Notes under the pieces: model-generated
What the model was told of the DNA's origin: nothing
The model's input: the letters and a program-made list of their open reading frames with translations, nothing else
Database searches by the model: none
Source: Dendronephthya gigantea
Lineage: Eukaryota; Cnidaria; Anthozoa; Malacalcyonacea; Nephtheidae
Assembly (NCBI RefSeq): GCF_004324835.1
Contig: NW_021163019.1
Coordinates: 1,588,501-1,652,500 of the forward strand
Reading direction: 5' to 3'
Length of the DNA: 64,000 bases
Translations under genes and position numbers: made by a program
In this document: in pieces, positions 48,616-62,344 of the stretch
Numbering within the stretch: position 1 is the first letter of the stretch
Layout of the letters: every line of letters begins with the position of its first letter

Positions 48616-49695
48616 ATGGCATTCACTTCACTGCCGCATAATCAGACAAACTGGCTGCCCATAGCGCACAACACATCCAGTGAGACTAGCGCTCATCGGC
48701 AAATCCAAGCCTCGGATATTCCAGTGCTTATTTGCTACGGTCTTATAGCAGTGATTGGTTTCGTTTGCAACGGGATAACCATCGCAGTGATGGCGCGCAA
48801 CCCTACACTTCATACCATTTACAATAAGTTACTTCTAAATCTTGCCGCAGCCGACCTCATCTCGAATATATTTTCAATCGCAAAGATCATTATCATATTA
48901 TCCGTCAACCAATCAGGTGGCATCTCCGACTTATTTGCAGAGATAGTGTGTCGTCTCTTCACCACGATAATCTATTTCTGTATCCTCCTTTCCGTGGTGA
49001 CGTTGACTGCGATTGCACTGGAACGTTATTTTGGTATCGTTAAACCTCTTGTGCATCGGAATATGACCCCAAAACGACTCACGTATTTTGTGGTTTTTGC
49101 ATGGATCAGCAGCTTAGTAGCGCCCGCAATTATATCGGAACAAATGGAAATGGACAAGACAACATATTACTGCTTTCTACGTCCGAACGCAGAAGACTGG
49201 CCACAGTGGAAAATGGTTCTTGGCTGGGTCGGATTGACCTGTGCTTACATCATTCCCTTGATCGTCATAACCGTGGTCTATGTCAAAATTATAATGCACA
49301 TGAGGAGACGGAATCGCAGGGTGAACCTAGCTACGGCAGGTAATCCTCAAAGCGAGCTTTTGGCGCGGCGAAAAACAAGCAAATTGGTGCGTCTACTGTT
49401 GTTGATAACAGTGCTATTCTCCGTCTCTCTGCTTCCAGAGATTGTCTACTTCGCTATGATATTGACCGACATACGATACATCGATGCTGCTTTGTTTTAT
49501 AAAGTTGGTGTTCCAACTGTCGCTATCAACGCCATCAATCCGCTCATCTATACGCTCAGCAACTCCACATTCCGTATCGCCGCAGCTCGGCTCATCCGCC
49601 GCCGTTCGCGTCGGGTGAGGCCTGTGACCGAACGTCGGACACGCGGCTGGACGACCAAAACCAAAACTACGGCATCTTCACATACAGCGAAGTAA
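48616..49695 (+). CDS. Single-exon rhodopsin-class GPCR, 359 aa, ligand unknown
   Basis: One uninterrupted frame. The N-terminus has N-glycosylation sequons (NQT, NTS) before TM1 (GFVCNGITIAVMA, with the family Asn). TM2 reads LNLAAADLISN, and TM3 has the disulphide Cys (IVCRLFT) and ends ALERYFGIVKP (ERY). Trp is present in TM4 and a Cys in loop 2 (TTYYCFLRPN). TM7 reads AINAINPLIYTLSN, a clear NPxxY. The third loop and tail are strongly basic (RRRNRR, RRRSRRVRP). TM6 has SVSLLPEIVYF in place of the usual CWxP. The gene is intronless, common for expanded invertebrate neuropeptide- or amine-like receptors, but I cannot assign a ligand. Confidence 0.9.
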   Translation: MAFTSLPHNQTNWLPIAHNTSSETSAHRQIQASDIPVLICYGLIAVIGFVCNGITIAVMARNPTLHTIYNKLLLNLAAADLISNIFSIAKIIIILSVNQSGGISDLFAEIVCRLFTTIIYFCILLSVVTLTAIALERYFGIVKPLVHRNMTPKRLTYFVVFAWISSLVAPAIISEQMEMDKTTYYCFLRPNAEDWPQWKMVLGWVGLTCAYIIPLIVITVVYVKIIMHMRRRNRRVNLATAGNPQSELLARRKTSKLVRLLLLITVLFSVSLLPEIVYFAMILTDIRYIDAALFYKVGVPTVAINAINPLIYTLSNSTFRIAAARLIRRRSRRVRPVTERRTRGWTTKTKTTASSHTAK

Positions 49696-49696
49696 G

Positions 49697-49959
49697 AAAT
49701 GGACTCGAAAACGATTTTCGATGAATTGGGCAATCAGCATTGCGCAATCAACAACTTGACACATTCATCGCTGACTGTTGCCAATATTTCATCCTACATT
49801 GACTCACTACGTTTCAAGAAATGCCTGAAATGGACTCGAAAACGGTTTCCGATGAATTGGGTGGTCACCAGCATCGCGCAATCAACAACTCGATATATTC
49901 ATCGCTGACTGTTGCCAATATTTCAATATACATTGACTTGCTACGTTTCAAAAAAAGGC
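49697..49959 (+). repeat. 131-bp tandem duplication just after GPCR 2
   Basis: 49697-49827 and 49829-49959 are two diverged direct copies, each starting AAATGGACTCGAAAACG. Each continues with GATGAATTGGG, CGCAATCAACAACT and TCATCGCTGACTGTTGCCAATATTTC. The first copy begins two bases after the GPCR stop codon, so the duplication lies in its 3' UTR. Confidence 0.9.
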
Positions 49960-52900
49960 CTGGCTTGCGGGGTTGTATTGACTCGCGGCCCCATGCAGAG
50001 ATATTGAAAGTCAAGCATGGTGTGCCGTAAACATAAGACCTTCCGAACTACTTCATTCAGTACGTTGTTGCGGAAACCACGCATAGATTCGAAGAGATAA
50101 ATAACGGTGAACTTAAAACGGAATAGCCTCGTCGTGATAGTTTATAGGGGCAATGGTTTATACTAAAAGATTAGGGACTACTTTGTCTACTTTGGTCATA
50201 CTTAAAGGCCCGTTCACACGATCCAACTTTGTCGGATGCAATTCACGTCTGACGTATGGAATATAGTTTGTTATTGATAAAGCAGTTCTGCATTAGTTTT
50301 AGTTGATTTGATACCCATATATACTTTGCAAAGCAACAGACTATAAAACATCCATCAGAAGTGAATTGGATCTGACAAAATTGGATCGTGTGAACAGACC
50401 ATAAAGCTTCTCTGTATTCATAATGATCCATGAAATCAAAAGCTACAAATTCTTAATACTTCACTTAACGACAGTAATTGCTGTCCATATCATATAAAAA
50501 AAAGTTAACTGAATTGCTTAAAAAGACATTTAAAAATAATTTGTATACAACGTGATACTTATAGGTGTGGAATATTTATCCAATTAATTTTTGAAACGGA
50601 AAAGCAATTCTTTACAATTTTGGCGTTGAGAGGCAACTGGAGTTATGATGTGCACTATTGTTCCTACCGTATATAAACAGGAATATATGAATATACACCC
50701 CCCCCCCCAATTAAGCGGTCTAGCTACGGCCCTGATCATAAACCAGACCGAAAATGAATGATATTTTGTATAAAATTAAAATTAAGAAAGTGTACATATT
50801 GATATCACTGATCTGAAATAGCATCAAATGTGGTTATATTGGTACATATAGATATAGTTGAGTTCGCTATGCGGATATAAGTGTAAAGTCGTTGATTGAA
50901 CGGAAATAACTCCTTTGCAGCAAATGGGCGCGAGCGTGCATGTTCCAATATTGGATGCAGCGTGCTTATATCCTGATAAACCGGTCGAAAACATTCAGTC
51001 CGAAAAGGAAAACACTACCCAAGACAGACGGTCATTTCCGTAAACAAGTTCGTATGTCAAATATATAAAACTACTTTAAAACTATAATAGATTATAGTTT
51101 TAAAACAGAGTAACGTGTTACTCTTGTATATGCATGGTCGACGCTTGAGAAATACTTTTAAAAAGGTAAACGTGACAAGCGACCCACGCATACTGGCGTT
51201 TCCTCGCCTCCGCATAAATTTGTCAGGTGTATTTATAATTTTTTTCAAGCAATGCAATTTACGACAAACGCCAAGTCTAGACGCATAACAATTTCTAAGA
51301 ATTCTGTCACCGAAAGTCAAGATATTTCGATGACTGATGAAGTTGTACTTAGTGATCTATAAAATTCAATTTCTAAAGTAAGTTAAGCTATCATAGCACA
51401 AATATAAATTTTTTAATATGTCTCCGCATATTGTGAAATACTGCTTCCGCTATACGTTGTAATATTATAATTTCAGTCAAAACGTTTTAAACATCGACAT
51501 GAAGCTTGAGATAAGCCGGTCATGCATTCACTGACGAATCAAATGATCAGTCGCAGTTTAGATTAAATAGAATTCTATTGATGATAATCATTATCTAGGG
51601 CTTTTTTTCCTTCTTAAAAACAACTCGAAACGTATAAATAACCTTTTGAGACAAGCGTAACGACAGGTTGATAAATTGGAGTGGGAAGTCAGCATTCAAC
51701 ACATGACCACCGTCCACCGTGCATGGCAATGAGTTCAATCACTTCAATTGTTCATACGCATAGCAGCTGCCTGGCTGATCTCCCCACACCGGCAAAATAT
51801 GACATATATTAACGCCCAGGAAGTAAAAAAAGTATATAGGAGTTGATGATATGGTATTATCAAACAGATTACACATTTTACTGTGAAATCTGGCCCTGTG
51901 AAATTCCATACAGTTCGTCATCATTAGGGAGCTGTGCACGTATAGAAAGAAAGGCCTCGAGGCTCAAGTATTATTAAAACCGCTATGGATGTAAAGTAAC
52001 TTTACCGCACACACGAGGTTCTTCCCAACAAAGCTCAGGTGAACAAAGAAATCCCTGCTTTGATTGACATTCGTTTACCTAGGTGTATACACACGAGTTA
52101 AGACGTTAATTACGTGTTTTCTGTAAGACCACTGAACTTCACCTTTTTTTCTCTTCACTAATTCGGCATGCATGCACATTGCAAACAGGAATGCCACAAA
52201 GACAATTGTTGCATACACAAATAAACTCAGTTGTAAGAGGAAGAAAGCCAAGCTGTTATAAGCTTCTTCGAAGTCAATTACCATTATTTATATCCCAGAG
52301 CTTTCAATATGTACTGATAAATATAGCTTAGAAAATACTGGTTGTTGAGGTAACGATATGTCCACAAATCTATAGTCGAAAGCTCAGTGAAAATTTTGCT
52401 TTGTTTGCAGTAATAGTAAGATTGAATTTTGCCGGAAATTGAAAGATTCATATATATGTAGCTATACATTGGGAATATAAATGTTAAAGTCTTAGTGCTT
52501 TTAGTAAAGCCATACAAAGTCAATTTGCACAATTTGAGTGTAATAAGAATATATATTTGAAAATAACGTTTCTTCTTAACTTACAGACATCTTCAGGCAG
52601 ACATCATTGAGTTGATACCGAAACTATATATACCCGAATGAGAAACGACAATCCTGAGCATGCGCGATGTGTGTTGTTATCGAATGATCTGCATGTACAA
52701 AAAAAGTACTTATAGATCATTGAATCTTTCTAGCATGATCACAACGAGAATGCATTTCACCTGGTGTCAGAAATCAGAATGACATTTGCGGGATTTGCAT
52801 TTGGTTTCATGCATTCATGTGTCATGGATTTGCATGTGTTATCTATGAGAGCCATACTAATGTCAGGGTTTCCGTTAACCATCGCGCGCACGAGAAACTC

Positions 52901-54950
52901 CCCAGACAAAGAAGTCAGTTAGTTTTCAAGTGTTTGTTCAAGTGTTTGTTGAAAAAGAATATAAGAAAGAATAAGTTTTACATAAACTATATAAATTGAA
53001 TAGTATACATTCTAAAACATGTTTTCGCGTGAGCGTCTGTGTAATGTTGTATAAAAATTTTGGAAACGGAGGATAAGTATACTACTGGCTATACTGCCAT
53101 AGTTGTTGTTAATGATGAATGCGTGGGCAATATAATATATATACTGAATTTCATTGTCTCGCTGGATAGAACTGAGCACAAGGGTCCTTAACTTCGGCTA
53201 ATCACGAGTCATCTTTGTGGATAGTTTGGCATGCAAGTTTGACGCGGATATGATATTCTCGTTGGTGTGTTCAGACTTAACATCGTTTTCGATCCTTGAG
53301 GAAGTGGCTGGTCAGTTTTCTGCATGTGACACTTATTTCGGAGACAGCTTTGAGATGCTGGTACTTGACGAAGTCTAGTACTGAAGACTAAGGCGGAAAC
53401 GACTAACACCATGTTGTGAGACTGACAGTACAATTACATACACGACATTTTCTACGAGATAGATTGTGCAGGTCGTGTGGGTTTTAATAATCCATCATCT
53501 TAAATGTTAATCCGCTCAAAACCGTTGCCGTCATGTTGACACTGCGTGTTTTGTATTCGCTTTTCACCACATGCACTAACTAGTTAATCAGGCAATGATA
53601 TTCAACTCGCAGAAAAGCAGAGTTTGATTCCGCTATAGAACGGCATTGCCGTTAGCCATGAAAGATCCCCACTCGATCCTTAAAATCCAACCTTCGAGAA
53701 GGCAACTGAGTGTGAAAATAATGATTCTTATCTACATGTACTGTATATAAGTGCCAAAATTGCCAGTGTTCATTCACATCAAGATGTATCCTTACGAAAC
53801 GGCGAAAAAATACATGAATCACTCAATAAACGCTGCTATTAATGGACTTGAGAACTGATAAATTCGATGTGTTGAACAAGTACTTCATCATCATTAATTC
53901 TTGGCCTTAGGAAATATGAAAAAATATGAAAAAGTATTCCTGAAAACTATAATGAGCCATCATATAAACACCGTCATCGGTTCAATGGTATTTTAACCCC
54001 ACGTTTTTTATTTTCTCAAAATTCAACAATTCTCATAAATCATAACTGTCAAGCACATGCCCACTTTTCAGGAATTCACATGTAATGCCGATGAGATCTT
54101 TCATAATTACGAGTGGATGTACACATGTCAACTAGGGTGGGGGTGATTAGCATAGCGTGTAAAAGGCTTAAAGCTATCATCCGTATAGGATGTTTACCAT
54201 TAAAAAATGGTTTTCTAAAGACCGTAATAAGCTAATCGACGTGTCTCGGATGTGTACAATCCGTATGTATGTACATATGGATGTTCTCATATTTTCTGGA
54301 GGAAACTGGTTTTCGTTTTTTCTCATGCACTGTATAGGATATAAAAGCAGGTTTATTCAAGTTAACTATTCTGACATGTTCAACACACAAAAACGACTAC
54401 AAAAATATGGAGCCGATTGAAATGCTGCATGCTTTACTTCGCAGATTTTGAAATTTGGACAGGCTAAGACCAATGAACTCCAAAGAAGTTTTCCACTGAC
54501 ACCTTTGTGTGTCAAAAGATGCAGATTTTAGATCAATGAGCTCACTGCTCAATGAATATATACATACATACAGGTGTTGCTAAAGCACTCTAGTTGAAAC
54601 AAAATTCTACGAAGAACACTTTAATTGGAAAAAGTTAACGAGTGTTAGTATAAAACCTGAATGTTTACATGGGGATCTGCTGTTGTCACAAGGATTTGCT
54701 TCGCTCTGGCATATGGACAGAACCGCGGTTAATTACAAAGACTTGAAGTGTCGGTTTTATCACATCGATACTCGGCTCTATTATTATTCATTCCTGCATG
54801 GAACCTTGAAATCCACTCTTCATAAACACCCACACAGCATTAAGAAAACCTCCCATTATTCGGACTAGGGAGTTTCTCAAGCAGTAATAGCGCCCTGAAG
54901 AAATGCTACGTGCCGGGGTATTAAATTTCATACGTCTGAGAAATGCGTTG
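49960..54950. other. Gene-poor region
   Basis: About 5 kb with no recognisable gene. It contains MITE family B copy 1 and a C homopolymer near 50699-50708. Open frames are short and lack homology or splice support. Confidence 0.5.
50215..50402. repeat. MITE family B, copy 1
   Basis: The ends AAAGGCCCGTTCACACGATCC and GGATCGTGTGAACAGACC are inverted repeats. Pairing continues through AACTTTGTCGGATGCAATTC and GAATTGGATCTGACAAAATT. The core includes AACAGACTATAAAACATCCA, also present in copy 2 at about 62347. Confidence 0.9.
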
Positions 54951-54951
54951 G

Positions 54952-55170
54952 CGTCATCGTGACGTCATTACAGTATAAACGACGTACGTAGATTGGATGC
55001 CACAGTCACACTCAAAACTGCTCACGGAAGAGGAAAACACAGAGCAGCCTGTGACGATAGAGCAGCCACTATTCAACACAAGTTGTGCTTGGATGTCGAA
55101 GCGCGCATTGTAAATTTAGAAAGAAAAACAAAGCAAGGAATATCGGGAAAATGGTGAACGCTAAAAAAGA
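54952..55170 (+). promoter_or_regulatory. CRE plus TATA promoter and candidate first coding exon
   Basis: A perfect cAMP response element TGACGTCA (54960-54967), with an extra CGTCA half site just upstream, is followed by TATAAA (54974-54979). An initiator-like CACAGTCACAC lies about 30 bases on. A leader of about 150 bases then leads to ATG GTG AAC GCT AAA AAA GA (55151-55170), which ends exactly at a perfect donor GTAAGT. This encodes MVNAKK and two bases of the next codon. The geometry is that of a real first exon, but I found no downstream exon that fits; the rest may lie beyond the window. Confidence 0.5.
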
Positions 55171-56954
55171 GTAAGTCTGTCTTATATAGCTTATGATTAT
55201 CGACGTAGGCCATTCTTGCAAGATATATAGATATATATATATAATATATTTATATACCCTATGGCTATACCGGCTCGCTTTATGGATATAGTAGCCGTAG
55301 TATTCTGAATGTTACAACCTAGAACTATATACATACAAATCAATCTATGTTAACACCGTTGATAATTGAAAAGCTTAGCAAGTACGGAGTACCTCGGCTT
55401 AGTGTAAACTTCAATGTAACTTCCTTCGTTTAACGTCCAGATAATGGCTCTAATTCTCTCGAGAAGTAAAATGGATAGCACGAGTTCGCTCAAATTCACT
55501 GTCCTCAGCAATGAGAATTCTTGTCAAAATTCTACTGCCCGTGTGGAGAACCGTGCTATCGTTCTGTCTAATCCTAAAATTAAACTAAGCAGACATGCAA
55601 ACGGACGCCGAAAGGTTTACCGAGGTGCCTCGTATACGCAACAAAAAATATCGTGCTGTTGTAACAAATGTCAACGCACATTGTTTCAAAACACACGACA
55701 ACTTCATTCGCACCACAAACTCGCCGATTATGTAACATATATTTGCCAAAAACGCGAAAATATTTGTGTTACTGAACGACAAACTAGCAGGTCGCTGCCG
55801 ATCTTTTCGACTGATCGTATCATGTTTCACCGCGAGGTAAACTCTCGTATCTATCCATTTATATCGGTCTTGTGCATGGCCATGGGATTATATATTTCAC
55901 ACATGCAATACAACGGCAGTTGAGTCAAGTACGGTTGCTAGTAAGCATGCAGCGTTACCTCTGCCCATCAGTAGGAACTAATTGTGTAGGATTTCATGGG
56001 TAAAATACCAAGCGTTACCTCAACAACGAATAACGATGCATGCATGCATGGTCAATCACCTTATAATGTTCAAATAAACATCGTTTTATTTTAATAAATC
56101 GAATTCTAATGACCAGTTTCAAAGCTCTTTCTGCGTAGCGCGTGTGTACTGAAAATCGTACACAGTTTGTACTCTGCATCGTGTGGCAAGTCACTCACAC
56201 AAACGCGAGGAAAGAGATTTTATCTTGAGTGATCGGAGAGTATAAAGTTGCCAATATTATGTTTGAAAACGCCATCTTGTAACAACATCTTGCAAAACGC
56301 GTGCCTGCTGTGAAATATGAAACGTGCTTTCTGTGCAAACACTGCATCGATTTTCACTTTAGCGAGAATTACGAGAAATGTTTTATAGACTGTGTGAACA
56401 GCTATATTTTAGCCGCCAAATTCGACAAGTTACGTCGGACCTTCCGGCTACGATCGCACATGAAATATCACAACTCGAATTCGTTTGTTATAGGCTCGGT
56501 TATAGGAGGTCTAAATTAATTAAGCGGCATATACATGCAGTATATATATAAATTATGTTCATCATGTAATAGTAGCGAAAGATTTGCCACAAAATATAGC
56601 TAGCAAACATGCACCAACTTAACTTTACCTTAAAGGTATAGCATTTTTCAACAAAGAAAACCGGTTATCGTTACGAAATATTGCGTGATCTATAAATTTC
56701 AGTCACGACCGCTTGCTGTATTCATCCCCGAGGGATTAACGGAGGACGAACTTCGCTAAACGGCAATGCCTTGCTGAACGCTTCGCTAGGATATCTCGAT
56801 TCGGATAGCGTGTAATGAAATATCAAAACATTTCGAGGACTGGAGGTGTGATATCTTGCATTAAAACGTTTGCATTTTAAAGTCCAAGCATACCTGTGGT
56901 CAGTGAATGTGCAATGTTGATTTAACCCAATAGCCTTTGTAATAGATTGGTTCT

Positions 56955-57209
56955 GGGGCCGGGTTGTTCGAAAGGCGTTTAGCTAGCTTAAACGGCGGAT
57001 AAACCAAAGTTTAAAAATACTCTATAGTAGATCTTGTGAATGCCTGAATCTGTATCTTATGCATTAAATATGTACTTTCCTTGACAATTAAACTATTTAA
57101 ATCGAAATATTTCAGCGCAGTTGTTCAATAAATAGATAATTTTGTTTTCCATTTTGAACTTATATCCATGCACAGTTTAAGCTAAACGCCTTTTCAAACA
57201 ATCGGCCCC
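56955..57209. repeat. MITE family A, copy 3 (255 bp, opposite orientation)
   Basis: The ends are GGGGCCGGGTTGTTCGAAAGG and CCTTTTCAAACAATCGGCCCC, and the flanks TTCT/AGAA extend the palindrome. The core is the reverse complement of copy 1: TTGTTCAATAAATAGATAAT here corresponds to the ATATTTATTGAACAA block of copy 1. Confidence 0.9.
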
Positions 57210-60200
57210 AGAAGGCACATATAGTTCTCAGACCAAGCGTATCTGTTCGGGCGAGTGTTTGGAAACAAAACTAGCACATATAAGTTCTTATGTTCTTTCG
57301 ACAAAGTCACAGGAGTGCATGATGCTTCTCTCCATGAGAAATTACGTCTTAAATTACCCATTGACACAAATTGTGTCAAGGCAATCAGCAAGCGCTATCC
57401 ATGACAGCAATCCACTGACGATTCAATTATATTTTTATACGTATATATAGTTAATAGTTAACTTTAAATTTTTAAATAAATTGAATCTAATTCTGTAACA
57501 ATCATGCAGACGAATGACAATTTAGATATATCATGTACATGCAACCTATATCGTCATTTTTGACATGTTTATATGCAGATTGTTGACTCTCAGTTTTCAA
57601 GAAAATTCCTCCCATGAATTAAAGTATATATGCATTTTTTTTACGAATGTTCCTGTAAGTATTTTGTGCCAGTTTCAATCGCAAAATTTATCCTATCTCC
57701 TAAGACTTCGAGGTCTAAAATTTAAATAGAAAAGTTTGTCCAAATATTGAAACATTTAGCACCTGTAAACGATTCTAATTAATAATATATTACAATCGCA
57801 TGATCCATATATAAAGAGTTTTTTAAGCGAACTGACCCTCCCTCGATCTACTCGCCTGTTTAAAAAAGTGCATGCATGAATATGTTTGCCGCCATGCAGT
57901 TATTTAACAATGGATTTGACAATGCTTCATTTTACAGTGAATATGGAAAAATATACGATTTCCAGAACATTGCTTTTAAAACACAAAGAAAACAACATTA
58001 AACTGTTTGCAAACATGCATTAACAACTTTTGCTTTTTGTCACGACCGGGCTTGCTTGCAAACTTGGCGTCATATAGCTATATAGACGCGCGTGTTTCCT
58101 AATAATTGGGGAAATATTATTTGGAATGGTGCCTGGAATCTGTCGCCCATAAAATATTGTAAAAAAATTGCTTCTTCGCATACAAAATGACCGCCACATC
58201 TCTCGACACCTTGTCAAATTGTTAAATGTGGTAGAAACTTATCTGACACAAGTCACGATGTTACGACCGGTTGCAGGGGATGGAATACATGGTCATAAAC
58301 TTGTTCGAAGAGTTACACTTGTCTGCTGACAATGAAAACCGTTTGACATTAGCGGCACTTGAAAGAGTCTATGTACACACAATACATTGCAGAATTTCGA
58401 TATGAACAAAATGTTTTTTTAAACGTTTAACATCAGCACTTATATTCGTGGTTGTCTTGTCACGCCGATGATTTTGCAGTGTTATTAGAAAGCCGAACAA
58501 CCCAAATGTGGTCATTATTTGCCTATGGTTGTCATCCAAGTGATCTGAACTAGGTTAACGAGGCAAATTCTTCACTGGTATATATATAACGCCCAAGTAA
58601 CATGAAGGATGGATTAATTACTTATATATTCATTTGCCGGCCGTCAGGAGAAGGATGCATGACTGTATGTTAAACATCTCCCCTACATGCGCACTAGAGA
58701 TCGAGGCAAGTGCTAAAGTGAAGTAGTTTCATTCAAGAACATGAGACCCGTTGCCCCATACAGGGCGTTGTCATGTATATTTTAGCAAGACGAACAAGTA
58801 TTCATATAACGCCATGTCACAGGCAACGCGGACGAACAGCGTCTTGCGCGATAGCTACCGATTTCGAAACACGCAGCATAATTTGCGCTGTCCCGAAAAC
58901 CTTTCTAATTTCGCCTTCGCTATACAGGAAGGCTGTTAAGGCTGTGTTTTGATAGTATTGTTTATGTCTGGTTAAAATGCTTGAAGACACTATAGCCTAC
59001 AGACATTTATGGCTCCCTGTCGAATTTTACATCTTGTCAAATATGGCATAGATCAACAGCTTGGGTGAAGTTCTTAGATAAAAATAATGAGTTGGAACTT
59101 TTTAGAATTTCATACATGCTGTTTGGGAATAATCAGTATTAAGACATGCAGATAAACACTAGTGTGTATGCATATATTACAGCAACATTATGTTGTTTTC
59201 AACGAAGGATACTATAAATTTGCATCATCACGGTTTTCACAGAAGAAATGAGTTCCAAATATCTATACATACAAAAATTACTACTCACAAGACTGAAATT
59301 GAATTATTGTGCATATATGCTGCATATATGCATGTCAGCCGTGTAACGTGTCAGCTATATCAGACCCTCCTTACACTCCCCTCGGAGCGAATTTATTATT
59401 GAGCTCATGCAATATATTATTTGAAAATGACAACCAAGCAAGTCATATATACGAGCTGGCGTTTTCAAAATTGTTCTTCGTGGATAAAGTGGCGGTAAAT
59501 ACGCCTCCATCAGCCAATATTGATTAAATATGGTTTAGATCATCGCTTTGAAATACATAAATGTGAAAGAGTTAAGTTCCAAGGCAGGGCGATCAGTCAG
59601 TCAAGTAAGGCGTCACGCTGGGGGATACTAAACAATGGACAAGTTTTTTTTATCAATAAAACGCTCGATTTCGCCAATGTTCTGAGAATTTTTCCTTCCC
59701 CAACATCATTTCACATTGTGTAGTCCAAATGAACTAGGAAACGTGCAGATATCAACCTTATATTTAAACAGATATTCGCTCGCATGATCGTATCATGATT
59801 TGTGGTGTTGAATCAATTATTCAACAAATTCGTACAAAGACATCACGTAAGGCTACGATAATTGCAACGTAGATAAAGCGTGGTTCGCACTTGTCCTAAG
59901 AATCTGGGATATTCCCTGTGTCTGAGATCGCCGGTGCGCAAAGTGCTTTGTCTATCGAAAAGTAATACAATGGACCACCGATTCCTAGGAGCTAGTGTCA
60001 AGCAGGCCTTTAGGCAAATGGTCGCGATTTCAGTTAAATTTCTAACTGAAATTATTCCAACTGGCTTGTTGCCAATGGGACATGTGTAACTGGGACTGAC
60101 AGTCACGTTCCAATACTCAGACAAGTCATAGCGCCTATCAATTAATGGCATGGACAAGACTTCACGTGATATATACTTTGAATCACAATTAACATAAGAA

Positions 60201-62344
60201 ATGTAGGAAAATACATGCAAGATATAGACCAATTACGCTGTTTACCATCTTGAGGCTACATGCTGGGAGAAACGGAAAAAATTTACACATTGTTAGCTGT
60301 TTACGTTTCTGTTTCTTCAAATATTCATGGAATGATATATAACAAACATGCAAAAAGAACAACCTCAAATGGTTTGAAAACCAAATCAAGCATGTTCCTG
60401 CTCGTCTCCGACACAATTTCGATTTCCGTATACAAAAAAAAAGAATTTCGACGAATACTAGGAAATTGTGTTTCAATAAACTAGACGTCACAGAGTATTT
60501 TATTTGCCAAATTTAACCATATTAACCTCAAGTTTTTAGAGTGGGTGAAAAACCCACTACATGCATGCATGCATATTATCAATATCAAAAGGCATTCACG
60601 CGCATGGCCGTGAAATACGTATATATTTATACATGCAATACAAACAAAATGTCAATACAAAGAATAATTATATACTGATATATATATTTTTTTTTCATTG
60701 TATTTGGTTTTTCTGGTCTTACCTAAAATAAGTCTTAGTGTATATACGAAGTTTCTTGATCATTATTACTACGTCATGCATGAATCGCGAGGCATTTTGA
60801 AATAAACAAACGACAGTCAACATATTTCTTAAAAAAATAATTACTGTGCGTAGGACGTAGTATTATTTTCAACTAAAAGATATAGAATTGAGTCGTGTAA
60901 ACGTCCAATAAAAAAATGTTCAGGCATATGCATATACAGAATTTTTTAAAAACAAAAATGGATTCATGCAGTCTAGAATTCCTTATGCTGTTTTCGGTAA
61001 ATAAATCTTCCCGAAGACTAAAAAATTTTAACCATTTTTTTAAACGCTAATAGCCTATCTATATATTATTGTGCCCGATATATTATTAAGAAACTCGTGC
61101 ACACATTTATTAGCCTACTATATCGCCAATTTTCATTAAACAATTATGATTTTTTCGACCTGTTTTAAAAAAGGTATCCCTGAAACCGAAAGATATATAT
61201 GTCGCAATTGTCGAATACAATACGACTTCGAGACTAATGGAGCTAGTAATGGCATATTTTTTTCTCCATAAAGAAACTGAGAGATATTTTAGGACATTCT
61301 TTTTACAAAGCTTTTGTAACACAATGAATATAAATAGATGAAAATCTGATATATAAATACTACGATGGGAGCTAGCTCATTATCAACCAGTCAATAACGT
61401 TTCGCACAAATTATTTACGCTTTCGATCGCATAAACTGTTGAGTCATATTTTGTCACGTATAAACACAGGTCGTTTTCATGACAACGGATGCATATTGAC
61501 CTGATAAAGCATCATTATTACATATTTTGCTCTGTATTTTGCCTTACAATCCATTTAATGCCACAGAAATGTGGCAATATTTTATCGTAGCGTTTATAAT
61601 ACGATATACTCTGAGAATATACCTTAACCTCATACTAACGCCCTTCGCGAGTTTGTCGCAAGCTTTTCCGCTGGAAAAGAGTATATATCTCTCTAACAAA
61701 CAATATTACATACTATAGTCGTATAAATACCCCCTGGACACAAACATTAAAACAACAATCCTTACTGAAACGTAATTAAGGATAGTTTTTGTTCCCTAAA
61801 TATTCAATATATATTTTCGTATGAATTTAGCAAATGCTAAACAATAATTATACTATATTGTTTCATTAATCATAGAAGAGCACTTACCCATAGACATTGT
61901 GTCATCCCATATTCAAACAGAGCATTATTAAAATTTTCTCCTGCATTGCGGTCAAACAAGACTATAAAATTAACAACATCATATATGAGAAAGCACGGAG
62001 GAACATGGATTATATATTCATTTCTTAAAAGCCATTGGCCTTGTTATCGATTCTCAAATATAATAAGAGAATGTTCTAGGTAGTCTAGAGAAGGCATTTC
62101 CTTGAAGACATTTTCCTATATTTAAGGTCATAGCTATATCAATAAAAATAATTAAGATGAATATAGCTAAGTACACTATAGAGTATAGGCTTGTCAGGTT
62201 TCATCCTGGGAGGTTAAACATTTTATTTCCCATATTTAGCTAAATATTATGACATGTATTCATATTATAGTATATAAACTATACAATAAAAAAACCTTAA
62301 TCTGCGGAAAAAAAAGACGCAATAAATGGGGCCTGTATAAAGAA

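Noticed and set aside
53580-53700. Possible tRNA-like B box (GAGTTTGATTCC)
   Set aside because: It deviates from the B-box consensus, has no A box at the right distance and no foldable cloverleaf.
56301-56519. 72-codon frame with CxxC-like residues
   Set aside because: Spacing does not match any zinc finger and there is no supporting context.
60545-60565. Small hairpin GTGGGT-GAAAA-ACCCAC
   Set aside because: Isolated six-base stem with no histone gene or terminator context; expected by chance.
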